Assembly: GCA_951804985.1 (NCBI GenBank)
Contig: OX638135.1
Coordinates: forward strand, 7,282,659 to 7,346,658
Source: Dryomyza anilis
Taxonomy: Eukaryota > Arthropoda > Insecta > Diptera > Dryomyzidae
DNA length: 64,000 nucleotides
Direction: 5' to 3'
A program made the position numbers and the translations under genes. Every line of letters starts with the position of its first letter. The first letter of the stretch is position 1. Below the pieces are notes generated by a model. That model had not been told where the DNA came from. It made no database searches and saw only the letters and a list, made by a program, of their open reading frames with translations. This document shows positions 11,219 through 22,217 of the stretch, piece by piece.

Positions 11219-11746
11219 TTGATATAAAAAATCAGTTGTAAAGGATTTAAAGTTGCAAAGGATTTAAAAATGTACAAAAATACAAATCTAGCTATATCAT
11301 ACTTACCAATTTTTAGTTTAAAATTTTCTAACAAATTTATTCTCAATTTGTTCTTACTTTTCTATATTAAACAATAAAAAATGAGCAAATAAACTATATT
11401 TTGTGTTGAACAACTTACTAAGTCAGAATCTGGATCTAAACTGGGCAGCTCATGATTTGTCTATTCACTATTTTATTTAAATTATTTAATTATTTTATTT
11501 AATGAAAAGAAAATATTTTAATGATCTAGAACAGTTAAAGCTTACAAAGAAAAAAGTTAATTTTTTGGATCTGATACAATTCTTTTTAATCAAAACTTGT
11601 TTAAAACATACAAAATTAAAAATGTTTGTAATTTGTATATGAGAAATGACTGAAAATGGAAATCATTATCAGATTTTTTTTTTCGAAAACGTTACGCATT
11701 TTGTATTTATTTATAATTTGTCTTTAATAGCATTTAATATTTTTAG
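11219..11746. other. Transposase intron 1, 3' part
   Basis: AT-rich DNA without features until the acceptor TATTTTTAG at 11738-11746 that begins exon 2. Confidence 0.45.
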
Positions 11747-12267
11747 CCGATGTTGACATGATTGCATCAATTTCTATCGTTCCACAAAATGTTTCTGCAT
11801 TGGAACATACAGCAGAAACCTCTGTTAAGTTGCATCCACCAGTTATAAATGATGTTTGTGACGATGCTATTTCGCCAGACCCAATAATTCCTGTACTGGT
11901 GGATATTAATTTATTAAATGCTGAATCTGAAAAAACTGAATTTGCAGATACCACTGTTATTCTTGATATTGGAAGTTTTGTTGGATCTTCAGTAAATAAT
12001 TTAATTAAAATGCAACTATTAACAAATATCTGGGTACCTTCAAAAGATTATGTTTACCCCTATTCCATTCATATCAAAAAAGGAAAAGAAGAAAAACGAT
12101 ATGCCAGCCAAAAGCATTTAAATGATTTTGATTGGCTGGCATTTTCCGATTTAAAAAAAGGCTATTTCTGCAGGTATTGCCCATTTTTTGTAAATTCTGG
12201 GACCAGACAAACGTGCCTCTGGGTAAACTAGTTTTGCAGCCTTTAAACACGTTTGCCAAACTGTTAG
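11747..12267 (+). pseudogene. hAT transposase exon 2: TTF-type zinc finger region
   Basis: The first half is acidic and variable. The second half holds the TTF/ZMYM-type DNA-binding finger: LLTNIWVPSKDYVYPY, then FDWLAFSDLKKGYFCRYCPF with the FCRYC cysteine pair. A one-base frameshift near 12200 shifts the reading from NSGTRQT into the expected DQTNVPLGKLVLQPLNTFA. The exon ends CTG TTA G before GTAAGG at 12268, and the 62-base intron ends TTCTTAG at 12329, keeping phase. The exon sits between a transposon-filled intron and the catalytic exon and shares their orientation. The frameshift makes this copy unlikely to be active. Confidence 0.75.
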
Positions 12268-12329
12268 GTAAGGATGGTCTAATTATAATTTCTGAAAAAT
12301 GTGTGTAACTTTCCTTAATTAATTCTTAG

Positions 12330-14266
12330 GCAAAGACGGAGATTTGTCATATCACGAAAAATGCCAATACCATAAAAATGAAGTGCAGTATGCAAAGGAG
12401 TTCATAAAAACTATTAACAATCCCGAAAGGGAGATTGTTAATCAATTGAGTAATCAGAGGTTAGCTCAAATTAATAATAATCGACTTCGTTTGAAACCAA
12501 TAATCGAATCCATAATGTTTCTCGGTCGTCAAAATATTCCTCTCCGAGGTCATAGAGATGACGGAGTGTTATCTGAGGAAAGTCTAATAAACGAAGGGAA
12601 TTTTAGAGAATTACTCAAATATCGGATGAATAGTGGAGATTCAGAATTGCGCAAGCAAATACAAAATTCATCTGCTAGAGCGACCTACATCACCAAAACG
12701 ACGCAGAATGAAATAATTAACTGCTGTGGTGAAGAAATTATTTCAGTAATAATTTATAATATACAAAAATCAAAATTTTATAGTGTGCTGTTTGATGAGA
12801 CAACTGACATTTCACACGTCTCTCAAATGAGTTTTATTCTAAGGTATATTCACAACAATCAAGTTCGGGAAGATTTTATTAAATTTATAGATCTTCATGA
12901 TGAAATAAGCAGTTCAAGCGGAGCTACTTTAGAGATAAAATTAACAGGCCTTAATATAGGGCATGTAGTATTAAGTACACTAAAAAAACTAAATCTAGAT
13001 TTAAAATATTGTGTTGGAATAACTACTGATGGCTGCTCCGTTATGACATCATAAACTCGCGGTGCTGTAGCAATTGTTAATAAAGAAGCCGTTAATGCCG
13101 TTTATTCGCCATGTTCGAATCACATTCTGAATTTATCTATATCAAAATCATCATCAGTGCAATCTGTGCGAAATTCCATAGGGACAATGAAAGAGACTAT
13201 ATCATTTTTTAGCGCTTCGTTCAAACAGACGAACGCGTTAAAAACTGTTATGGGAAAGCAGCTTTCTGGCCTTTGCGAAACTCGATGGATTGAGCGACAT
13301 GATGGAGTACTGCAATTCAGAGTTCTGTTGCCTCAAACAATTGAAACGCTTGAGCATATATCTTTATGGAATGATATTCATACAGCAGCAAAGGCAAGAT
13401 CATTGATGATATCACTTTGTGATCCCCAACTTTTTGTGACAATAATATGTCTTTCGGACATTTTAACATCAACGCTTCCGCTTAGTCGATTTTTTCAAAA
13501 AATTCAAATAGATCTGAAATCGGCACAACGCATGCTTCATAATCTATTTGATCTCTTAAAAGAAAAACGAGACAAGTATATTAATAATTTTAATAGCATT
13601 TTCGAAGAATGTTCCAAAATGGCGGAGGCGTTGGACATTGAAATAAAAATTCCCCGTAAAACAAGCAGACAAAACCATAGACAAAATTACCCCTCAAATA
13701 ATGCAATAGAATATTATAGACAATCAATATACAATCCAATTTTAGAAAATATTACAGAAGATTTAAAGTCCCATTTTTCACGTGAAACTACAAATTTGTA
13801 CTCACTTTCCATATTATTCCCCGATTCACAAATTTCTTTTGACGATTTATTTTTTAAAAAAACTGTAAACCAAATTTCAGAAAAATATTCAACTTTTTTC
13901 AACGATTCGCAATCTTTTACGCCAAAATTACTCGCGGAGTTGAAATTATGGTATATACATATAAATAAGGAAAACTGTGATAATTTAAATGCGTTTAATC
14001 TGCTTGAAGATTGTGATCGTGAAATTTTCCCAATTATATACATTCTCCTTCATATTCTCGCTACACTGCCCATAAGTAACGCTAGCGCCGAGCGAACGTT
14101 TTCATCCTTGCGGCGTATTAAAACATGGCTCAGAGGAACAATGGGGGAGGATCGACTGAATGGATTATCCTTATTAAACATTCACCATGAAATAAAAATA
14201 AATACTGAGAACATTATAGACAGATACGCAAAAACACGAAAACACCGTATTGATTTTTCGCTTTAA
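12330..14266 (+). pseudogene. hAT transposase exon 3: catalytic and dimerisation domains, one in-frame stop
   Basis: This is the main transposase exon, about 645 codons. In order it shows CQYHKN at the end of the zinc-finger region, a DUF4371-like region with SVLFDETTDISH (first catalytic Asp), GITTDGCSVMTS (second Asp region), an in-frame TAA at 13052-13054, then CSNHILNLSIS, LCETRWIERHDGV (the conserved Trp region) and the C-terminal hAT dimerisation motif LPISNASAERTFSSLRRIKT ending LNGLSLLNIHHE. The frame is the same on both sides of the stop, so one substitution separates this copy from an open exon. The normal stop is at 14264-14266, and an INE-1 copy begins five bases later. Related insect proteins are often annotated zinc finger MYM-type or 52-kDa repressor-like. 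Confidence 0.88.
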
Positions 14267-14270
14267 ACCT

Positions 14271-15098
14271 TTTTATACCCTACACCTATGAGGTACAGGG
14301 TATATTAACTTTGTTCATATATTGTAACGCCCCTTAGGAGGCGTGTCCGGTATGGAAAAGTATATATATTCTTGATCAGCATCACTACCCGAGTCCGTTT
14401 AGCCATGTCCGTCTGTCTGTCTGTCCGTCTTGCGGTCTTGCTGTCCGAATACAGAATAACTTGAGAAATACTGATCAGAATGCGATGAAATTTCGTCTCA
14501 ATATATTTTAGCCAAAAGTAGGAACAGAGTTTGAAAATGAGCCAAATCGGTCAACGGACACGCCCACCTCCCATACAAGTCACTTTTATATAACTCTTTC
14601 GGAACTAATAACTCGAAAAGTATTCAAGGTACAGTTATAAAATTTAAAACGTATTGTTAGAATTGACCTAAAAATATGTGGTCTAAAAATGGGCGTGATC
14701 CGCCCACTTTTTTTTTCATTATTTCCCGTGTTTTCATAGTGGAAATTTGATCCGTAAATTATTAACATCAAATCTATGAAATATTAGCCTTTCAAATTTT
14801 TAAATATAGGCGTGGTCCGCCCAATTATATTTTTAAATTTTTTCTTAGTTTTTTATACTTTTATAAATTTTTTAATTTATGGGGATATAAGACGTAAATA
14901 TCTGATATATGAATAATATTCTGAGGGTGGGGAGGTTCAGCATAATTAAAAATTTAAAATTAAGGTATTCAATTAAATATTCCTCATTAATATCTCCACC
15001 AAAGATGTAGGGTATTCCATAGTCGGGCCCGACCGACTATAAAAATCCGCCCCATGTGACTGAACTTACCCATGTGACCTAACTTTCCCAACTCGTTT
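14271..15098 (+). mobile_element. INE-1/DINE-1-like Helentron, near full length
   Basis: It starts TTTTATACCCTACACCTATG and continues with GGTATGGAAAAGTATATATA, TTCTTGATCAGCATCACTAC, a GTCTGTCTGTCC microsatellite, GATGAAATTTCG, GGACACGCCCACCTCCCATA and GGCGTGGTCCGCCCA. Near the 3' end is the hairpin TAGTCGGGCCCGACCGACTA (about 15020-15040), then CATGTGACCTAACTTTCCCA. A closely similar copy lies at 57003-57846. There is no coding capacity; these elements depend on Helentron proteins made elsewhere. Confidence 0.82.
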
Positions 15099-15104
15099 TT
15101 TTTT

Positions 15105-16545
15105 AAATTTATTATTAGAATGCATATATATGAAATAATATATATAAATGTAAATTAATTAGTATATATGGACCATTCCACAACAAATCGACCAACATAA
15201 AGTAAAATTTGAGATTTTACCTTTTGGATTTCAATAAAATTTGGCCAACTGATAAAGATTTTTCACAGATACAGTGCATCCAAATTACAAAAAATGGGCC
15301 AAAAATCTCTTTTGTCTGGTAGTACATAATGCAACATCACTTAAAGTAGAAATGCTAAAAACTATGTTGATAGCTCGATTTAAAGCTAATATAACAAGAT
15401 TTTAGAGCAATTGAGTTGTAACTTCTAAACTTGAACATGTGGCCCGTGGTTATTATCTTTGTAAATACTTCAAAATTAAAGTCCTTAGAAAGGACCCTTT
15501 TTAAAATTCTGAAAAAAAATCACATATTTTGGTTGATTTAATATAAATGTTCATGCCAAAATTTCAAGATTGTATTGTGATGGCATCATATTTTAAAAAT
15601 TTATTTTCTAAATTTTTACATATTATTTGTATTGAAAAAAAAATATTTTTTCAAAAGTAAATTTTAAACTCTGATTTCTAAAATGGCCTCATTTTCATCA
15701 AATTGTCTCTAAATATCTCAAAAACTAGATTCAATATGATAAAACTGACGACATTATAGAAATAAGAGTTACATAAATATTCAAGAATTATTGCAACTTT
15801 AACTGTAGAAAAAAAATATTTTTTTCAATACAAAAAATATGTAAAAATTTAGAAAATAAATTTTTAAAATACCATCTTGAAATTTTGGCATGACCATTTA
15901 TATTAAATTAACCAAAATATGTGATTTTTTTTCAGAATTTTAAAAAGGTTCCTTTCTAAGGTCTTTAATTTTGAAGTACAAAGGTAATGGCCACGGGCAA
16001 CATGTTCAAGTTTAGAAGTTAAAACTCAATTGCTCTGAAATCTTGTTATATTAGCTTTAAAACGAGCTATCAACGGAGTTTCTTGCATTTCTACTTTAAG
16101 ATATATTGAAATATAAACAACCATACAAAAGTGATTTGTGGCCCATTGGTCAATGCATATCTCGATACCTTTTATCAGTTGCCCAAATTTCATAGAAATC
16201 GAAGAAGGTTAGTTCCAACCGCTGGTCGATTTGGTGCGGAATGGCCCATATATGTAATATATAAGATTTCTATCGCCCAAACACTGTTATGTTTTTAAAA
16301 AAACTTATTTATTATTATAATGTATAAATATATGAAATATATAAGAATGTATTTTAATTAGTATATATATGAAATATGTAAGATGTAAATCGCTCAAACA
16401 CTGTGTTATATATAAAAAAAAAAATATTATTAGTTTGTTTTTATATATGATATGTATATTAATGTATTTTATTTAGTATATATATGAAATATATAAGATT
16501 TCAATCGCTCAAACACTGTGTTATTATTTTGTGTTTTAAATAAAA
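15105..16545. repeat. AT-rich imperfect tandem repeats, about 110 bp, interrupted by a foldback element
   Basis: ATATATGAAATATATAAG followed by TCGCTCAAACACTGTGTTAT recurs near 16260, 16370 and 16480, and a partial unit lies at 15120-15170. The foldback element 15171-16247 inserted inside one unit, since its flanks together restore the repeat. Confidence 0.6.
15171..16247. mobile_element. Foldback-type element, 1,077 bp, arms of about 500 bp
   Basis: The left arm starts GACCATTCCACAACAAATCG and the right arm ends in its inverted copy (CGATTTGGTGCGGAATGGCC). Pairing continues through AACATGTGGCCCGTGG / CCACGGGCAACATGTT and AAAATCACATATTTTGGTT, nearly to a short spacer around 15720-15800. ATATATG flanks both sides (15164-15170, 16248-16254), a possible 7-bp target duplication. 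No coding sequence. The superfamily is not determined. Confidence 0.8.
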
Positions 16546-16959
16546 ATAAGCAAACCGTAATTAAACAAATATATTAATTTTATATTATATTTTTAAAATT
16601 AGATATGTATGGCTAAAAATGGAATTCATAATGGGATGGTATCTATATTAGATTAAAATCTAAAATCCTCTATTTCGTTTAATAAACTTACCAGCTCGTC
16701 ATTTATGCACACAGTTTAAATGTTTTTATAGAAATACATCTATCTAGAATGATATCGCTGTTTTCCTTGCACGAAAAGGTTTTCTTTTTTGGTAAAGAAA
16801 TTTATTTTGTTCATATAAAATGTATCATTATTATATCGAATTTAAAATTATCGTCAAATGGTTTGAAGTGCATGGTAAAAAATATGTATTTGTAAGTTAT
16901 TTAGTTTTGAAAATGTTTGACATAAAATAAGTACTATAAAAACAAGATTATGTATTTTT
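16546..16959. other. AT-rich interior of the hAT element
   Basis: I see no gene or repeat match here. It leads into the right subterminal part of the hAT element, where GGGCGCATTTT and AAAGGCGTAAAAAATGCTTC echo the left end. Confidence 0.4.
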
Positions 16960-17170
16960 TAAATATGTTTGTGTTATTTACACTAATTTAAGTGTCGGTG
17001 ACTCGATGCTATTATTATTAGTGTCGCAGAATTTATTTTTACTGTATTTGACGGTAAAATATAAAATGGTCGAAAAGAAATTATTTTGGGCGCATTTTAG
17101 AAAATTTAAAAAAAAAAGGCGTAAAAAATGCTTCGCCCCCCCCAAAATCATACTTCTAGATCCGCCCTTG

Positions 17171-18114
17171 CACACGTTGCCCAGTGAGAATTGGGAACAA
17201 AGTCACCGAACGAGGTTTCAGACAAGGCGATTCGCTAGCGTGTGACTTCTTCAAACTAATAATGGAGAATATTGTAAGAGCTGCACAAATCCATCACAAT
17301 GGCACTATCTTCAACAAGAGTTCCATGCTGCTAGGGTACGCTGATGATATCGACATCATTGGGCAGAGCGTACGAGCAGTCAGTGCAGCATTCTCCAGTT
17401 TAGAGAGGAAATCGCGTCGAATGGGTCTTACGGTGAACGAGGACAAGACGAAGTACCTAGTGTCAACAAACATAGAGTCCCGGCGTCTTGGACAACACGT
17501 CACTATTGACAACCACAACTTCGAAGTTGTGAAGGACTTCGTATATCTAGGAACCAGCATCAACAAGGAAAACAATGTCAGCCTGGAGATTAGCCGAAGA
17601 ATAACTCTTGCCAACAGGTGTTACTTTGGGCTCAGTAGGCAATTGAGGAGCAGAGCCCTCTCTCGACGGACAAAAATTACGCTCTATAAGTCGTTCATCA
17701 TGCCAGTCCTCCTCAATGGCGCTGAGGCATGGACGCTTGCCAACACCGATGAGGGAGCTATATATGGGAGCGTTCGAGAGAAAGATTCTTCGGAAAATCT
17801 ATGGCCCGATATGCGTTGAAAACGAGTACAGAATCAGATGGAACGACGAGCTGTATGAGCTCTACGCCGACATTGACATAGTCAGGCGCATTAAGATCCA
17901 GCGCCTACGATGGCTTGGACATGTCGAGCGTATGGATGAAAGCGCTCCAGCAAAAAATGTGTTAAATTCTGTACCCAGTAGGAGAGGGCGTCCGAACGAC
18001 CAAGTGCGAGACAACCTGACAACACTTGGAGTGCAAAACTGGCGCCAGCGCGCGCAATGCAGAAGCGACTGGCGAGGGGTGAATGCTGCGGCCGAAACCC
18101 ATCATGGGTTGTAA
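17171..18114 (+). pseudogene. RTE-type LINE, 3' half: RT active site to C-terminus (one frameshift)
   Basis: This continues the LINE broken at 6364. RCPVRIGNKVTERGFRQGDS leads to the RT catalytic motif YADDIDIIG (about 17338) and then KDFVYLGTSINKENN, the thumb-like region TLANRCYFGLSRQLRSRALS and RTKITLYKSFIMPVLLNGAE. Near 17755 a frameshift moves the reading to the frame with FERKILRKIYGPICVENEYR, IKIQRLRWLGHVERMDE and GRPNDQVRDNLTTLGVQNWR, ending HHGL stop at 18112-18114. This C-terminus is characteristic of RTE/BovB-like elements. The piece keeps the YADD box, but the 5' deletions and hAT insertion make it dead. Confidence 0.9.
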
Positions 18115-18120
18115 TGGCCA

Positions 18121-18142
18121 ATTAAGTAAGTATGTAAGTAAG
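18121..18142 (+). repeat. LINE 3' tail, short TAAG repeats
   Basis: Directly after the stop codon and GGCCAAT the sequence reads TAAGTAAGTATGTAAGTAAG. RTE-type LINEs commonly end in a short tandem repeat rather than poly(A), so this marks the 3' end of the LINE copy. Confidence 0.75.
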
Positions 18143-18530
18143 CACACAGTGGAACATAGTATTTTAAATATGATTTAATTATTTATATTGTTATTCATTA
18201 CTGTATACTTTATATAAGAACGATTAATGTATAGTATAACAAATATTGTTAATTAAAAAACCTCAATTGATAATTTGCTTGACACTTAAGCAATAGCATT
18301 TGTTATCCACTTGTCTTGTTTTATGAACGGAATATGAACATATAACATTGGTATTATTAAAAATTATAAATTTTCACAAAATACAGAATTTTTGGATAAT
18401 ACTATGTACATTTTTTTTCCAAAACCACGAATTATTTGTATGTCAGGTTTTGTTTTACTTGGTTACACCGTACTCTCACCGCACTCTCACTCTCTTCAGT
18501 GTTGCATCATTTCTTATGTAAAATAGTACT
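18143..18530. other. Unassigned DNA
   Basis: AT-rich flank of the LINE. I see no gene. Confidence 0.35.
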
Positions 18531-18539
18531 TTCAAACAA

Positions 18540-18707
18540 GGGTGACGAACAAAAATTCAGCAGAGTAAACTCTGGCTTGATCATAGACATCCGTGAGCAG
18601 CAGTCTCTCACAGAATGGAAAGATAGCAATCACTATTCAAATAGCGACCATCAAGCTATATTAATAGATTTGCACCGGACCACAGTGATTCGTCTAGAGC
18701 AGGAGTA
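18540..18707 (+). pseudogene. Short LINE endonuclease C-terminus fragment
   Basis: The frame reads SGLIIDIREQ, TEWKDSNHYSNSDHQAIL. The SDH triad with a preceding YS and following hydrophobic strand is the C-terminal signature of APE-type endonucleases of R1/LOA/I-like LINEs, and differs from the RTE copies in the window. Only about 50 codons survive, with no start and no downstream RT. The match is short, so I hold it loosely. Confidence 0.4.
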
Positions 18708-19431
18708 GCTAGCCTATTCAGCAGACGGGCCAAATTTCAGAAATAATAATTCCTACCGGGCCACTCCCTATTTTTTGGATACTGTTTCAAAACAGAATCG
18801 TTGCATATCAAGCAAATGGAATGGGATTTGTTTTAATTTTTATGAAAAAAAGTTTATCTTGAAAACTACTTAATTCTCTTGTGATTCTCCCCTTCTTTGA
18901 TCCAACTTAGTTTACTAGGTCTCCGTTTTTAAATGAGCAACAAAAAAAAAAAAGCAACACGTTAATAAAAACACTGCTCTACAAGGATTTTCTAACAAAC
19001 TGAAATTTATCATTTCTGATAGATTTTGGTATCTTGATTCTTGCAGCGTACTCCGAATTTGCCCAGATACGTGTCAAAGTTGAAAAAAGGCCATTTTTGG
19101 TACTTTATATCGCAAATTATCGTTCGATTTCGACATGCTGCAGATGCTAACTTTATCGCAAAATAAAATATGAACCTTGCACTGCGGATAATGTTCAAAA
19201 AATAATCTGTGTCCAGATATTAAATTTTGCAAAAAATCACAAAAAAAATTGTGTTACCTAAAAAGTGTGTCGAGATTGTAATTTATGACAATTCTCTAAG
19301 CTTTCTTAATTATTTTTTTAATTTAAGTTCGGAATGTTTTTGCTGTCAAATTTTTAAAAAAATGTTTTATACTTTTTCTTACTGAAATTTTTTCTCAATA
19401 TTTTTTAATGTTTGTGTATGAAATATTTCTT
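18708..19431. other. Unassigned DNA
   Basis: The stretch begins with GGAGTAGCTAGCCTATTCAG then GGGCCAAATTTC, which resembles one end of a Buster-like hAT element, but no second end is found. The rest is AT-rich with no features. Confidence 0.35.
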
Positions 19432-19434
19432 TAA

Positions 19435-19771
19435 CTGCCTGAACAGAATACGGTCGGCGGACGGCGAGCGGCAAGCGTCAAATGAGGGGACGCCCAAAAT
19501 AAGAACGAACGTCGGCGAGCGGCGAATGAACTTCAAAAATGTAAACAAAAATTAAAATATATGAAAAATATTTGACAAAGTTGGCAACGATTCACAAATT
19601 CCCTTGAAATTTTCAAAAAATATGACAACATTGCTTGAGAGCTCCACCGTTCGTTGACAGAAGAATAAAATAGATTTTATTCTTACATCGGCCGCTGAGC
19701 GGAAAATTAGTTGTTGTTTTCCATGTTCGAACTCTCATTTATCGTTCGCCGCCCGCATTCTGTTCAGACAG
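19435..19771. mobile_element. PIF/Harbinger-type MITE, 337 bp
   Basis: Inverted termini CTGCCTGAACAGAAT and ATTCTGTTCAGACAG continue inwards as CGGCGGACGGCGAGC-like GC-rich arms. It is flanked by TAA on both sides (19432-19434, 19772-19774), the 3-bp TWA target duplication typical of PIF/Harbinger. No coding sequence. A related single end lies at 33240-33339. Confidence 0.8.
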
Positions 19772-20216
19772 TAAAATGGAGGGAAATACACGAAGCATTA
19801 TACAATGTTATAATGTAGTGAGGCTAGGTAGAAGAACAGACAAAATTATTTGTAGAATGCACGAACCAGAATTGGGGCGGAGGACGGAAAATCCGCGGCG
19901 TAAAAAAATTTTGCGGTTGAAAATCCGTCGCTAATTCCGCTCGCTAAATCAGAATTGCGACGTATGACGGAAAAGCAGTTGTCAACAAAAAATTAACATT
20001 TTGTGTAAATGTCACATATTATTAATTTTTGCCAATAAGTGCGTGAGATTTTATACAAATAATGAATCAGCGATTAATAAGAGTTGTTCATATATTAAAA
20101 ATAGTAAACATTATGAACACAATGAAAAAATTTTACAATATGTATAAGTTTCTCCGTATGCGTTTAAGAAGAAGGTGGTGGATTCGTCCAGTTAATATCA
20201 GTCTCGGAACTTAAAA

Positions 20217-21491
20217 TGCAGAACGAAGAACACTTTTTTAGGGCCACTAGAATGACTGTTGCTAAGTTTAACAGTTTATTGTTACTTCTTAAAGAACGGC
20301 TCCAACGTCATTCTAGAAGAGCTCCAATAAATGAGGAAACACGTTTGGGATTGACCTTGATGTATGTATATTAATTTTAAATTTTAGAAAATAATAAAAT
20401 ACAATAAAATACATGTTAGGTACTTATCGCAAGGCACCTGCTTGCATAGTCACATACACTAGGAGTGTCAACGGTGAGAGAAATTGTTTATGACACATGT
20501 GACGCTATATGGTCCGAATTGCATGAAATTTATGTTGCCCAGCCAAATCAGATCGAATGGAAAAACATCTCCAGAAGGTTTGTCCGAAATTGTAATAAAG
20601 TAATAATTTTCTTGATCTTTTTAGATTATATATACAAACTGCGATGCCAAATTGTATCGGTGCTGTTGATGGCAAACATATCAATATCGTTTGTCCAGTA
20701 CGAAGTGGATCGCTGTACTACAATTATAAAAAACTACAATTATAAAAGCATTGTGCTACTTGCAGCTTGCGATGCCAACTATTGTTTTACTTTTGTAGAC
20801 GTGGGAGCATTGGGCAGTCAAAGTGATGGTGACATTTTTTCTCGCAGCGCATTTGGCAAAATGATTTTAAAAGGCGAACTCAACATTCCACCAGATGATA
20901 ACCTTCCAGGTAATTCAAATTATTTCTTAGCTTTGATTTATTACATTAGGTAATATATACATAGCCATATTGAATGTAATTACTTAATTTGAATTTCAGA
21001 AACAGATACAAAGTTTCAATATTATTTTGTGGGAGACAGTGCCTTTCCGTTAAAGCATAATTTATTACGTCCGTATCCTGGTCGGAATTTATCTGTACGA
21101 AAGGAAAACTTTAATAAAAAATTATGTGCGGCTCGTGTTTGGGTATATTGGCGAACAGATGGAGAGTTCTGCATAATACCATTCACGCAGCTCCAAAAAA
21201 TGTTGACATAATAGTGCTTGCCGCAGTAGTGCTCCATAATTATCTTATGCTAGATAAATGCTGTGGATATTTCACGGAAGAATTAGTAGACCATGAGGAA
21301 AATAGAGTCTCTGTACCCGGAACCTGGAGACAATCACAGACAGCCCTTAGTTCCTGCAGAATTTCACAAGCCAATCGCTCAGCAGCGAGTGCATTTATGG
21401 ACAGAGAAAAACTAACTGATAAAATTTTCAACTATTCAAAAATGGTTAATGATCATTCACAACTTTCTTTTTATTATTATTATAAAAGATA
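20217..21491 (+). pseudogene. PIF/Harbinger transposase (DDE_Tnp_4 type), missing the catalytic Glu
   Basis: Exon-like blocks in order: EHFFRATRMTVAKFNSLL (about 20225), then an intron-like gap, VREIVYDTCDAIWSELHEIY, IGAVDGKHINIVCPV (first Asp, about 20660), YYNYKSIVLLAACDANYCF with FVDVGALGSQSDGDIFSRSA (second Asp), then FQYYFVGDSAFPLKHNLLRP, and in another frame GILANRWRVLHNTIHA with IVLAAVVLHNYLM. A 17-base tandem duplication of ACTACAATTATAAAA at about 20725-20760 shifts the frame. Between KLCAARV and GILANRW about 14-18 bases are missing, exactly where the family has RRVVENAFG, so the third catalytic residue is lost. The protein cannot be functional. Confidence 0.85.
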
Positions 21492-21492
21492 A

Positions 21493-22217
21493 AATAGATT
21501 AACAAAAATAAAACGAACTAAAAGTGATCCCCATTTTTAATATACGAATTGCATACTTAAATTAGTTTTCAAAGAAATAATTCATAAATTAAGTACATAC
21601 ATTATTAATTATAATACTAAATGACAAAAATTTCAAGTTTAAAACCTGCGAGATCATATTTTGTAAATATATTAATCAGCAGGGCAAGTTTTTTTTTGGC
21701 TTTTGCCAAAAATGCCATTTTTGCCATTTTTTCACTTACTTTGTAAATTTGGCAATTTTGATTTACTTTGCCTAAAAATGCCTTTTTTACACTCTGACAA
21801 ACCTTTCTAAATATTATTTTCGAATTTCTGGTCATATTAAAAAAATACATGACGTCCTTTTCTTGTGTACTTATTTCTATATGTTCTTAATTTTGTGAAT
21901 GAAATTAACGAAATAAATATTAGACCATGTAAAAGAGAAATCTATGATTGTCAACAAAAATAGTTCATTGAAAAATTCATTTACTATTTTACTATTTTTG
22001 TGCCATTTTTTGACTTTTTTTGCCTATTTTTGTGCCATTTTTACTGTTTTTTGTGCCATTTTGTCTGCCATTTTTAACTATATTTTGTGCCAAAAAAACT
22101 GGCCCTCTTAATCACCGTCTTCCACCGATTTCGGCAAAGGTCCGCGGAAAGATCACTGGATGTAATATAATCTTAAGTTATATTTTACTTAATTTACCAC
22201 TTGAATGCAAAGTCTCT
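21493..22217. other. 3' part of Harbinger 1, low-complexity TGCCATTTTT repeats
   Basis: Runs of TGCCATTTTT-type motifs occur at 21695-21790 and 21990-22100 in both orientations. The 19-base string at 21919-21937 (ATTAGACCATGTAAAAGAG) is copied at the junction of the tandem duplication at 23378-23396. No gene. Confidence 0.5.

Larger units (their letters stand above)
6365..17170 (+). mobile_element. Autonomous-type hAT transposon inserted in an RTE LINE (10.8 kb with nested repeats)
   Basis: The left end GCGGATCCAGGGGGAGGCGA and the right end (complement CAAGGGCGGATCTAGA, then a G-run and GGCGAAGC) are imperfect inverted termini. The flanking LINE reads SDTR up to 6364 and resumes at 17171 with TRCPVRIGN. 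CACACG is repeated at 6359-6364 and 17171-17176, and with two substitutions this extends to a hAT-like 8 bp. The element holds a 92-bp minisatellite, a three-exon hAT transposase on the plus strand (8014-14266) and many later insertions that explain its length. The assignment is strong for the transposase and good for the boundaries. Confidence 0.75.
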
